64,000 nt of DNA from Coenobita brevimanus (lineage: Eukaryota; Arthropoda; Malacostraca; Decapoda; Coenobitidae), in contig CM064666.1 in the NCBI GenBank assembly GCA_032717465.1, forward strand, positions 4,153,528 to 4,217,527, in the 5' to 3' direction. The position numbers were made by a program, and so were the translations under genes. Positions 56,432-64,000 of this stretch are shown here, piece by piece (position 1 is the first letter of the stretch; every line of letters starts with the position of its first letter). The notes below the pieces were generated by a model, which searched no databases, was not told where the DNA came from, and was given only the letters and a program-made list of their open reading frames with translations.

Positions 56432-56533
56432 GAGCAATAAGAGGAAGAAGAAGAATAGAAGAAGAAGAAGGAAGAGGAGAAGAAGAAGAAGAAGAAGAGA
56501 AGAAGAGGGAGGAAAAAATAAGAAATAATAATG

Positions 56534-56603
<70 letters not shown>

Positions 56604-56610
56604 GAAGAAT
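56285..56610. repeat. AAT / ATT / AAG trinucleotide arrays
   Basis: AAT units (56287-56320), inverted ATT units (56321-56348), AAT again, then AAG-rich units. The AAT/ATT pair can fold back. Confidence 0.92.
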
Positions 56611-57172
56611 ATCCTACATGAAGCAAGACAAAACTCAGAAAATGGGTCATCTTAGTCAAAGGGTTAATGAGAAAAGGTGACAGGTAACCGAAGTTCTTAG
56701 ATGACCCGTGCCATGGTTTGGGCAAATCAAGTATTCTATTCTAGCAAACGCCAGGCAATTGCATTTATCTGATAATGATTGACTGGATCATGAGTACTTG
56801 AGCAAATAAATGACTGAGAGAATTGCTGAAAGTGGTGAATAACAGTGACTGATAGGATATGTATGAGCGGCTGATATGCATAACTAATAGATGAATGACT
56901 GGGAGGAGTGAGAAAAATAAATGAATTAAAAACTGAGATGACGGACAAGATAAATAAGTAAATAAATAAGCCAAGAAATGAGTAAAATATGTATAAAGAA
57001 GTAAAATATACATATAAATTTTGCGTCAATCTGGTTTTCATTTTACGAACCTTAGTCTCTACATTTCTTTGTATCCAGGCATCTCGAACTCAAATGGACT
57101 TTGTCTTGGCTTGCATTTTTGCCTCGACTACGAGTGAGGGATGGCCAAACCCCGTGAGTGCCCCTAGCTGTG

Positions 57173-57174
<2 letters not shown>
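56611..57174. other. Unassigned
   Basis: Contains ATGACTGAGAG / GATGAATGACTGGGAG-like weak repetition; no gene. Confidence 0.4.
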
Positions 57175-57210
<36 letters not shown>

Positions 57211-57253
57211 ACACACACACACACACTCACACACACACACACACACACACACA
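57175..57253. repeat. (CT)n and (CA)n arrays
   Basis: CT array at 57175-57204 then CA array at 57210-57253. Confidence 0.92.
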
Positions 57254-57640
57254 TTAAGCCCATATATTGTTGTAAAAGTTAAGGTCCAGGACTTATGAGG
57301 GATGTGTTGATGCTTGGGTGTTACTGGTGGTGTGCGTCTGGAGTCTTGAGAGCGTGTCTAGGGTGGGTCCGTGATGACTGTGGCAGCGTGGTGTGCATTT
57401 GGTAGGTCGTATACCTGCGTCGTCCGGGACTAACCAAAACTGACTTAGATGGGCAGGGCAGAGTAGTGGACAGTTGGCTGGATTGGGACGGTCTAAGAGC
57501 CAGAAAGGCGTCATTGCAGGGTTTAACCAAAAGATGAATATTTCTCTCCCCTTTGAATGCTGCAAATATGGCTGAGGTTATAAAACGTGTCATTTGCCTT
57601 GTTTCTTTGGAAATGGCAGTTTTTATACACACATCATCAG
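57254..57640. other. Unassigned
   Basis: No gene. Minus-strand frames of about 90-100 codons have no motif. Confidence 0.4.
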
Positions 57641-58027
57641 TTTTCCGCGGTCTCTTTCTGCATTAAAGAAAAGAGACAATATCGGGGAAAAAAAAGTAAA
57701 AGAATTAAAAAGTATAGGAAAAACATCAGACAAGATAAGAGAGAAAGGTGACAACAGATAAAAGAGAAAGAGGGAACTAATGAGAGCAAAAGAGAGAATG
57801 ATTATATGAACCAACGTAATTACCTTAGACAAAAAATATAATAATAATAATACGACAGAAAAGGGCAATATAGGAAAGGAAAACAGAGACTTTTTAAAGA
57901 CTAGTGAGTGAGGATGAACTAAAAGAATTGATAAGAAAAGGGAGGGCCGGTAAAAGAAAATTAAGAGAGGTTTAGATTACAAAGATTAATTAAATTCTGA
58001 GATAAAGAAGGTAAGTATCTTCAACGT

Positions 58028-58097
<70 letters not shown>

Positions 58098-58330
58098 GGG
58101 AGACTGATAAGAGAATAATTATGGGTCAGTAAAATAAGAAATGGTAAAGAAAAAGGGGGAGAAACATGGGAAAATAAATTATTTCATCAAAGAGAAGGAA
58201 TATTTAATTAGGGCAGTGGATGGAGGAAAAGAAAATTGAGAAGTAGATGTGGAGTGTAAGTGCTGCGGGAAAATGGGAAAAAATAATGAATCAAATCAAT
58301 AACATATACCGGAAAGATGCAGAAAATTGT
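57641..58330. repeat. Purine-rich tract with (GT)n(GA)n array
   Basis: A/G-biased plus strand throughout. (GT)n at 58028-58057 passes into (GA)n at 58058-58093. Confidence 0.7.
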
Positions 58331-58339
58331 GTGATTTAT

Positions 58340-58411
<72 letters not shown>
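58340..58411. repeat. (GT)n microsatellite
   Basis: About 36 GT units. Confidence 0.93.
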
Positions 58412-58412
<1 letters not shown>

Positions 58413-58885
58413 CGTAATTTGCAGGCAGTTCTCCCGCTTTCATTATTTCTGTTTCCTTTTTTCTGGATTCTGTCTCACCTTACTTTTAGATGGAAGGAAA
58501 AAAACACGCCAAACATGACACGAAAATTGGGAAAGAGCAGGAAAATTAAAGAAAAACTAGATAAAGACGGACTATGCACAGCAGAATGGGAAAGATAAGA
58601 AAATGAAGAAAAGGAAACAAATGGAGGAAAAAAAAAATAGGACATATATTTAGTGGAAAAGTAAAAAATGGATGAAAAATAAAGAATACTGAAAATTAAA
58701 AACAGAAGCAAGGTTAGGAGGGGAAAAACGTGAATATGAAACTCGAAAAAATAATAATAGACAAGAGGACTCAGGAACAGCAATACCGCGCCCGGCAATT
58801 GTTCAGAAATATATGACTTTGTGCTGGGGGGCTTCACTTTCATCATATTACACTGAAAGTCGAATAGATTTGGAAAGATGATGAA
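58412..58885. other. A-rich, unassigned
   Basis: AAA/GAA-rich plus strand from 58490 on; no gene. Confidence 0.5.
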
Positions 58886-59315
58886 CAACGTTAGAATGAT
58901 GAATGGAGTTAAGGAGACGATGAAAAATAGGGATTGATGAATAAGGTTAGGGTAATGATGATGAACAGGGTTAGAATGATGAATAGACTAGGGTGATGAT
59001 GATGAGTGAGCTTAGAATGATGAGTAGGGTTAGGGTGATGATGACGAGGGTTAGCATGGTGATAAATAGGGCAAGGCTGGGATGGAGAGATTATGGATAG
59101 TGACACTGGTTCGGATGTTCATGAATAGGATTAGCATTGTGATACATAAGGTTGAGGTGGTCATGAATAGATTTAGGATGATGATGGGTGCGGTGTAGAT
59201 GGTGATGAATAGGATTAGCAGATGATGAATTTGAGGAATATGACGATGAATGGGTGTAAGATGATGGGTAGGGTTGGGATATTGATATGGTGATGATGAT
59301 GATGATGATGATGAT
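58886..59315. repeat. Degenerate minisatellite of GATGAATAGGGTTAG-type units, ending in (GAT)n
   Basis: Imperfect units of 15-40 bp repeat across about 400 bp (GATGAACAGGGTTAGAATGA, GATGAGTAGGGTTAGGGTGA). It ends in (GAT)n at 59295-59315. G-rich on the plus strand. Confidence 0.7.
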
Positions 59316-59690
59316 GTACCAGATTATTCCACTGGCAGTCTTATCCGAATGCATTTTCATTCGATAAATAAACATTCATATAATTTAAAATGATGGCTGG
59401 GAAAATATTTACATGATATATTATTCATGAATGAATTTAAATGCAATAGCCGACCTAAATATTAACGAACCCATGAACAAGGGGACTAATTCAAATTATC
59501 CCAGAATATTTTCTCTAATTTCTTTTTGTACGTTTGCTGTACATATGTCTGCCTATTTCTCTTCCTGTATACCTCTCAATGCACAATTGCAGTGGATAGT
59601 ACTCTCAAAGAGTCTTTTCATTATTGCACACAAAATGGTGTTTGGCAACTCCTGAAGCGTGTGATATCTATGATATAAAAATAGTTCTGC
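59316..59690. other. Unassigned
   Basis: Nothing recognised. Confidence 0.4.
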
Positions 59691-59693
59691 CTC

Positions 59694-59703
59694 CGTGAGA
59701 GAG

Positions 59704-59768
<65 letters not shown>
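59694..59768. repeat. (GA)n microsatellite
   Basis: About 36 GA units with a GATA interruption at the start. Confidence 0.93.
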
Positions 59769-59771
<3 letters not shown>

Positions 59772-59804
59772 GCAAGACATTCTTCTGGTGGTCCATGCTT
59801 GGTT

Positions 59805-60125
59805 TCCAGGTTGGTAAGTTGGTGGGTGGATGGGTGGGGTAGGCTAGTTGACGAGTGGACAAGCAGGGTGGATGGAGTGGGTGGGGTGGGATGAGCACGA
59901 TGAGTCGATAGGATTGGTGGTTGTGTGGATGGACAGGTGGAGCGAGTGGAGTGGGTTATGCGAAGTGAGTGGGCTGGGTAGGATGGATGGGCTGGTGGGA
60001 TGAGAAAATGGGGTGAGTGGACATGGGGTTAGCACGTAGGATGTAGTGGGTGGATGAGGTAGAGTGGGATCGGGGGATGGGATGGGAGGGTGGGTTGGAG
60101 AGCTGTGGGAAGGTGGGTGGGTTTT
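59805..60125. repeat. G-rich minisatellite of GGGTGGATGG-type units
   Basis: GGTGGGTGGATGGGTGGGGT and variants over about 320 bp; strong G/C strand asymmetry with runs able to form quadruplexes. Confidence 0.75.
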
Positions 60126-60284
60126 ATATGTGAATGTGTGGCTTTCCGAAAGACAAATCAAGAGACTGGCTTACTACGCTAGGTAAGTGGACGGGAATAT
60201 GGGATGGTAGATAAGGGAATATAGGTTTGTCAAAGAGAATACGTCCAACAGGGATAGTAAGTTTAATGTATGTTTCCCATTAGG
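60126..60284. other. Unassigned
   Basis: Nothing recognised. Confidence 0.4.
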
Positions 60285-60505
60285 TGTAAACAGTTACATG
60301 GAAAAGAAAGATATATGGGAGGAAACATGTACATTGGGGAAATAGGTCAATGGGAAAAAACAGGTCCATGTGGACATACAGTTTCAAGGAGGAAACGTGC
60401 ATTTGGAACGAAACAGGACCAGGGGGGCAATAGATCCATGAAGGAAAACGAGTTCATAAGGTGATAATAGGTTCAAGGGTAAACATAGGTAGGTGGGGAG
60501 ATGAC
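60285..60505. repeat. Degenerate about 24-bp minisatellite
   Basis: Units of the form AGGTCCATGTGGACAT / GGAGGAAACGTGCATTTGG / CCATGAAGGAAAACGAG recur with a GGAAACAGGT core. Confidence 0.5.
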
Positions 60506-60885
60506 CCTATGATAATGTAGGTGGAGAAGAGCTATATATATTTTATTTTTATCGTGGAATGAATGCATTTTATTAAAGAATAACAGAACAGTTCTCGTTG
60601 GTATACAGTTCTGATTTTTAAATTCTGTTAAAAAAATATTGGAATAACAGTAAAGGGTAATGATGCAAATAAACTTTGCATATCATATTTTCCATTAGAG
60701 ATACTGAAAAATAGTGTCTGGAGTTTCAATTGGCCATTGATTTATACACATACTGTACATACTTAACTGTTACCCTGAGATAAAAACATTCAGCATACTA
60801 TTACTATTCATCATCAAACACATCTGCTTCTATATACGGTAATATTGCGTTTCGTCATCAAACACATTTGCTATTGCTATGCATA
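60506..60885. other. AT-rich, unassigned
   Basis: ATCAAACACATCTGC and ATCAAACACATTTGC form a small repeat near 60813 and 60859. No gene. Confidence 0.4.
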
Positions 60886-60887
60886 TA

Positions 60888-61256
60888 TATCATCATCATC
60901 AGCCGTTGAGGTCCACTGCAGGACCGGCCTATCCCTACCGAAGCAGGGACGGTACAACCAATGTATCTCTACCCAGTGGCTTAGGCTGTCGGGTAGAGAC
61001 TGTATGTAGGGTGATAATGCTTGTGAGTGTGACTGTAGTGGCTTTGGATGTGTGTGTAGTCTGTGAAGCAAGTGTAATCGGCTCGCCGATTGGGTGCAAG
61101 CATACTAGTATGCGACATTGGTTCAACCACAGCACCCCTTGTGTCCACCAAAGTAGCAAGTGGCTTGGTGAACGCTTTCCCAAAGTTTTTACAACTCTGG
61201 CGCGAGGCGAACCCGAGCTCACTAGCGTGCGAAACGCACACTCTACCACAGAGGCT
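60888..61256 (-). mobile_element. tRNA-derived SINE with (GAT)n tail
   Basis: On the minus strand, starting from the TA array, GCCTCTGTGGTAGAGTGTGC (A-box-like) and CTCGGGTTCGCCTCG (B box GGGTTCGCCTC) are correctly spaced. The body follows and the element ends CCTGCAGTGGACC then AACGGCTGATGATGATGAT. That tail resembles the 3' end of the LINE fragment at 61.33-61.58 kb. Confidence 0.65.
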
Positions 61257-61258
61257 CC

Positions 61259-61326
<68 letters not shown>
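61257..61326. repeat. (TA)n microsatellite
   Basis: About 35 TA units between a SINE and a LINE fragment in opposite orientations. Confidence 0.93.
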
Positions 61327-61329
<3 letters not shown>

Positions 61330-61334
61330 CACTA

Positions 61335-61590
61335 CCATAAACACGCATAAATGGATGTGGTCAGGTCACGTTTCTCGAAGAACAGACAACAAATGGACAA
61401 CTAGAGTTACTGAGTGGCAACTAAGAGATGGAGTGAGTTGAAGAGGCAGATAGAAGACGAGATGGCGATGTAAACATTCGGAGATTGGCTGGGTTTCGAT
61501 GAAACAGACTAAGAGCCAATCGGTAAGAGTGGAAAATGATGGGAGACCCCATTGTCCTGGTGTGGACTGACACAAACTGATGATATATAT
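61335..61590 (+). pseudogene. LINE C-terminal fragment and 3' end
   Basis: The frame reads WMWSGHVSRRTDNKWTTRVT, then EWQLRDGVS, with stops, then an R-x-x-TRW-like string. W-x-GH-x-x-R-DN-W-T-V-T-W is the usual C-terminal signature of an RTE-type or related LINE. It ends GTCCTGGTGTGGACTGAC then AAACTGATGATATATATA. Several stops; inactive. Confidence 0.6.
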
Positions 61591-61592
61591 AT

Positions 61593-61594
<2 letters not shown>

Positions 61595-61622
<28 letters not shown>
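61595..61622. repeat. (GATA)n microsatellite
   Basis: About 7 units at the LINE's 3' side. Confidence 0.9.
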
Positions 61623-61623
<1 letters not shown>

Positions 61624-61720
61624 TTCTCTCATCCGTTAAGCTCTCGTTTTATCTCTCGTTGTGAGGCCTAAAATAATCCTTTACATTCCTTATCTGTCTA
61701 TGAAAGTTTGTATGTATGAT

Positions 61721-61767
<47 letters not shown>

Positions 61768-61975
61768 TCTGTCAATCTATATTTATATACATCTATATAT
61801 CCATATCTATCAGTCTATCTATCTATCTATCTATCTACAGATAGATAGATAAAGTCTATCTCCCACTCTATATTTATATACATCTATATATCTATATCTA
61901 TCAGTCTATCTGTCTGTCTATCTATACTGTATTTACCTGTCTATCTATCTATCTATCTATCTATCTATGTGTCTA
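61721..61975. repeat. (GA)n followed by (CTAT)n blocks
   Basis: GA array at 61721-61764, then several TCTA/CTAT runs (61815-61840, 61945-61970) within a duplicated TATATTTATATACATCTATA context (61780 and 61870). Confidence 0.9.
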
Positions 61976-62277
61976 TCTTTATCTCCGTATATATCTATCA
62001 ATCTGTCTATATATCTATCAATAAATATATGTTTGCCTTACTCGTTTGCCTGCATGTAAGGATGTGGGAACTGAAAGTGAATGTTAAGTGATTCAGTATC
62101 AAACGTGGTCAATAACAAACGTAGGAGAGCCAGTGAAGGTGAGTGAGCTGATTGGCGAATGATCGCATTGGTTCCGGGGCATGTATGGAAGATTATATAC
62201 TTCCTTACCTGTCTGCATCATGGTATTTACAAGTTTGTCTCCCCCCCCCCTCTCTTTCTCTCTCTCATTATTTGTAG
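61976..62277. other. Unassigned
   Basis: Nothing recognised apart from a C run near 62241-62250. Confidence 0.4.
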
Positions 62278-62305
62278 TTATTATTATTAATATTATTATT
62301 ATTAA

Positions 62306-62344
<39 letters not shown>

Positions 62345-62353
62345 GGTCATTGT

Positions 62354-62404
<51 letters not shown>

Positions 62405-62473
62405 TATTATTATTATTATTATTATTGTTATTATTATTATTATCATTATTATTATTTTTGTTATCATTATAAT
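62278..62473. repeat. (ATT)n-(TAA)n-(ATT)n foldback array
   Basis: ATT units (62278-62343), then AAT units (62355-62402), then ATT units again (62403-62460). Adjacent complementary blocks can form a long AT hairpin. A LINE fragment starts directly at its right end. Confidence 0.92.
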
Positions 62474-63193
62474 GAGTTTGAGAGAGTGTGTAAGAAACGG
62501 AATCTAAAGGTGAATGTAGGGAAGAGTAAAGTGGTGGTCTTTGAGAGAGGTGAAGTCAGTGAATGTACAGCGAGGTTGGATGGTGAGGAATTGGAAAATG
62601 TGAGTACGTTTAAGTACTTGGGTAGTGTGATGAGTAAGGATGGAGGTTTGGAGGGTGAAGTGCTTGAAAGGGTACAGCAGGGAAGAAAGGTTGCTGGTTC
62701 TTTGAAAGCAGTGATAAGAAACAGGGAAGTGAGCATGGAAGTGAAAAAGTTACTACATGACAGTATTGTGATACCAACTCTAACGTACGGAAGTGAAGCT
62801 TGGACGTTGTTGGAAGGACACAAGTCAAGAGTGAGAGCCGTGGAAATGAGTTATTTAAGAGGAGCCTGTGGAGTCACATGGAGAGACAGGCTGACGAATG
62901 AGGATATAAAGGAGCGTTGTGGTGTTGATGTGGATGTGATAGGAAGCGTTATGAGGAACACACTGAGGTGGTTTGGCCATGTGGAGAGGATGGAGGGTGA
63001 AAGACTGACGAAGAGAGTGTATGTGAGTGAGGTGGAGGGGGAAAGAGGGAGGGGGAGGCCGAGGATGAGATGGAGAGATGGGGTGGAGAGGTATATGAGA
63101 GAGGGGGGTGTGAGTTGGGAGCAGGGGAGTGAAATGGCGGGGGACAGGGCGACTTGGAGGCGATTTGTTTGTGGCCACCCCAAACGGGATTGA
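62474..63193 (+). CDS. LINE reverse transcriptase C-terminal region, 5' truncated (about 240 codons)
   Basis: It starts within the RT palm/thumb region (FERVCKKRNLKVNVGKSKVV), continues FKYLGSVMSKDGG, then LTYGSEAWTL, CGVTWRDRLTNEDIKERCGV and LRWFGHVERMEGERL, and ends with GRGRPRMRWRDGVERYMREG and GHPKRD. The LKVNVGKSKV, YGSEAW and RWFGHVER motifs are diagnostic for the C-terminal part of this LINE group. There is no real start codon: the frame begins at the truncation, and RT motifs A-C are missing, so no active enzyme is encoded. Confidence 0.8.
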   Translation, partial: EFERVCKKRNLKVNVGKSKVVVFERGEVSECTARLDGEELENVSTFKYLGSVMSKDGGLEGEVLERVQQGRKVAGSLKAVIRNREVSMEVKKLLHDSIVIPTLTYGSEAWTLLEGHKSRVRAVEMSYLRGACGVTWRDRLTNEDIKERCGVDVDVIGSVMRNTLRWFGHVERMEGERLTKRVYVSEVEGERGRGRPRMRWRDGVERYMREGGVSWEQGSEMAGDRATWRRFVCGHPKRD

Positions 63194-63222
63194 GGCGTCT
63201 GGCAATAGATAGATAGATAGAT
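62474..63222 (+). mobile_element. LINE 3' end with open C-terminal frame and (ATAG)n tail
   Basis: A 5'-truncated LINE whose remaining frame is fully open to TGA at 63191-63193. A 10-20-bp 3' UTR and an (ATAG)n tail (63203-63222) follow. The truncation point is the upstream ATT array. The open frame and clear tail suggest a young insertion. Confidence 0.78.
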
Positions 63223-63477
63223 TATCATTATTTTTATTAATTTTATTTTTACTTCTACTACTACTACTACTACTACTACTTAAGAAACAGCTCGACCTTG
63301 ATTTCCTTTTGAGTTGCAAGACGTATGATGCCTTCACCAAAGTTTTTAGTTTTGATCTATAAAGGAAAACTTACTATTCATAGCTGTGTAAGTCATGGCA
63401 GAGGAAACTTTTCAGTATGATCAACACAAAGAAGGAAGAAATCTGAACACACGAATTTCGTATGAGAGAATTCTGTT
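63223..63477. other. Unassigned, with (TAC)n array
   Basis: TAC units at 63256-63281. No gene. Confidence 0.5.
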
Positions 63478-64000
63478 TTAAACCCTCTATGGCCACCGGC
63501 TTCGAACAACCTTTTACCGGAGCGTCGCCTGCAACGTCGATGCAGCGCGACCTGTAAAAAACTGCGAAAAATTTTGGGAAGTGAACGAACGTCTGGGACA
63601 TGTTAAGATTGACCTATCCTCAGGTCTGAACTCTTTCCCAGGGGTGGGAAGAGTGACACGGACAAAATTAGTTCGGATGGGGAGCGTGGTAGCAGTTTGG
63701 ATGACGTAAGTGACGAAAGTGACACGTGGAACGCAACCCCACCAGAGGAGGACGATGATTATGATGACTCTAACGACAGTGGCGATGATGCTCCACCTCC
63801 TTTTCGTCGTAGGATGGCTGCACCACCTCCGAAAATACGAGAAGGTAGCAAAACAATTATTTCCTACCGGGAAGGATGAGGGGACGAACATGTTGCTGCA
63901 AGATGTGTCGCTTGTGCAAGTGCACCAAGCGCGTTCCTCCTCTAATGCTCCACCATCACCACCACTTCCCTCCACCTGACGCGCCTCTCTCACCATCCTG
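63478..64000 (+). mobile_element. Possible 5' end of a piggyBac-like element
   Basis: TTAA at 63478-63481 is followed by ACCCTCTATGGCCACCGG, similar in form to the TTAA-CCCT terminal sequence of piggyBac elements. About 170 bp on, an acidic frame begins that resembles the N-terminus of such transposases. The window ends before any DDE region, so this is a hypothesis. Confidence 0.3.
63652..63879 (+). CDS. Acidic open frame at right edge, possibly transposase N-terminus
   Basis: The frame reads SDTDKISSDGERGSSLDDVS, then DESDTWNATPPEEDDDYDD, SNDSGDD and RRRMAAPPPKIREG, stopping at 63877-63879. There is no ATG; GTAAGT near 63704 could be a splice donor instead. Acidic Ser/Asp/Glu-rich leaders are common at the start of piggyBac-type transposases, but no diagnostic motif is present. 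It may equally be an unrelated acidic protein or chance. Confidence 0.3.
   Translation, partial: SDTDKISSDGERGSSLDDVSDESDTWNATPPEEDDDYDDSNDSGDDAPPPFRRRMAAPPPKIREGSKTIISYREG

Overview
The window looks like repeat-dominated nuclear DNA of an animal, most likely an arthropod and plausibly a decapod crustacean. That inference rests on three things: very dense di-, tri- and tetranucleotide microsatellites (GT, GA, TA, TAA, GATA), the mix of mobile elements (CR1/Jockey-like LINEs, tRNA-derived SINEs, Ty3/gypsy, PIF/Harbinger, MITEs), and short TTAGG-like interspersions. No host protein-coding gene, rRNA, tRNA or CRISPR array could be supported. All database comparisons here are from memory of protein families; none was computed.

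Region by region. 1-2.9 kb: two different LINE 3' halves in tandem. 2.9-6.3 kb: unassigned DNA with a dispersed repeat and microsatellites. 6.3-9.8 kb: a non-coding LTR retrotransposon on the minus strand. 10.5-15.3 kb: an old LINE (esterase-type ORF1, endonuclease, linker, reverse transcriptase) broken by two MITE-like elements and a 1.65-kb block that itself carries a PIF/Harbinger derivative. 15.4-20.6 kb: SINEs, LTR-like pieces, a foldback MITE and a terminal-inverted-repeat element with a zinc-ribbon coding piece and a 209-bp hairpin. 21.07-27.72 kb: a complete Ty3/gypsy-type LTR retrotransposon on the minus strand, with 596-bp LTRs that read as identical, a 4-bp target duplication, a tRNA-Arg-type primer site, a polypurine tract and one open 1596-codon gag-pol frame. 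27.8-31.4 kb: LINE endonuclease remnant and two LTR-like pieces. 32.5-49.9 kb: a complex segmental duplication. Unit A (32.5-34.2 kb) recurs in direct orientation at 43.5-45.3 kb, and unit B (36.05-40.7 kb) recurs inverted at 45.3-49.9 kb, abutting the second A. 50-64 kb: diverged tandem repeats, microsatellites, minisatellites, several LINE C-terminal fragments, a SINE facing a LINE with a similar 3' tail, and at the right edge a possible 5' end of a piggyBac-like element.

The most notable item is the gag-pol polyprotein. Its pol order is protease, integrase, reverse transcriptase, RNase H, so the integrase lies upstream of the reverse transcriptase. That is the order of Ty1/copia and of the Gmr1 group, not of ordinary Ty3/gypsy elements, although the RT, RNase H and the GPY-bearing integrase are gypsy-like. 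The element is structurally intact, so it is probably recent. Everything else mobile in the window is truncated, frameshifted or nested. The genes do not cooperate in a pathway; the window is a stratified record of insertions and duplications.
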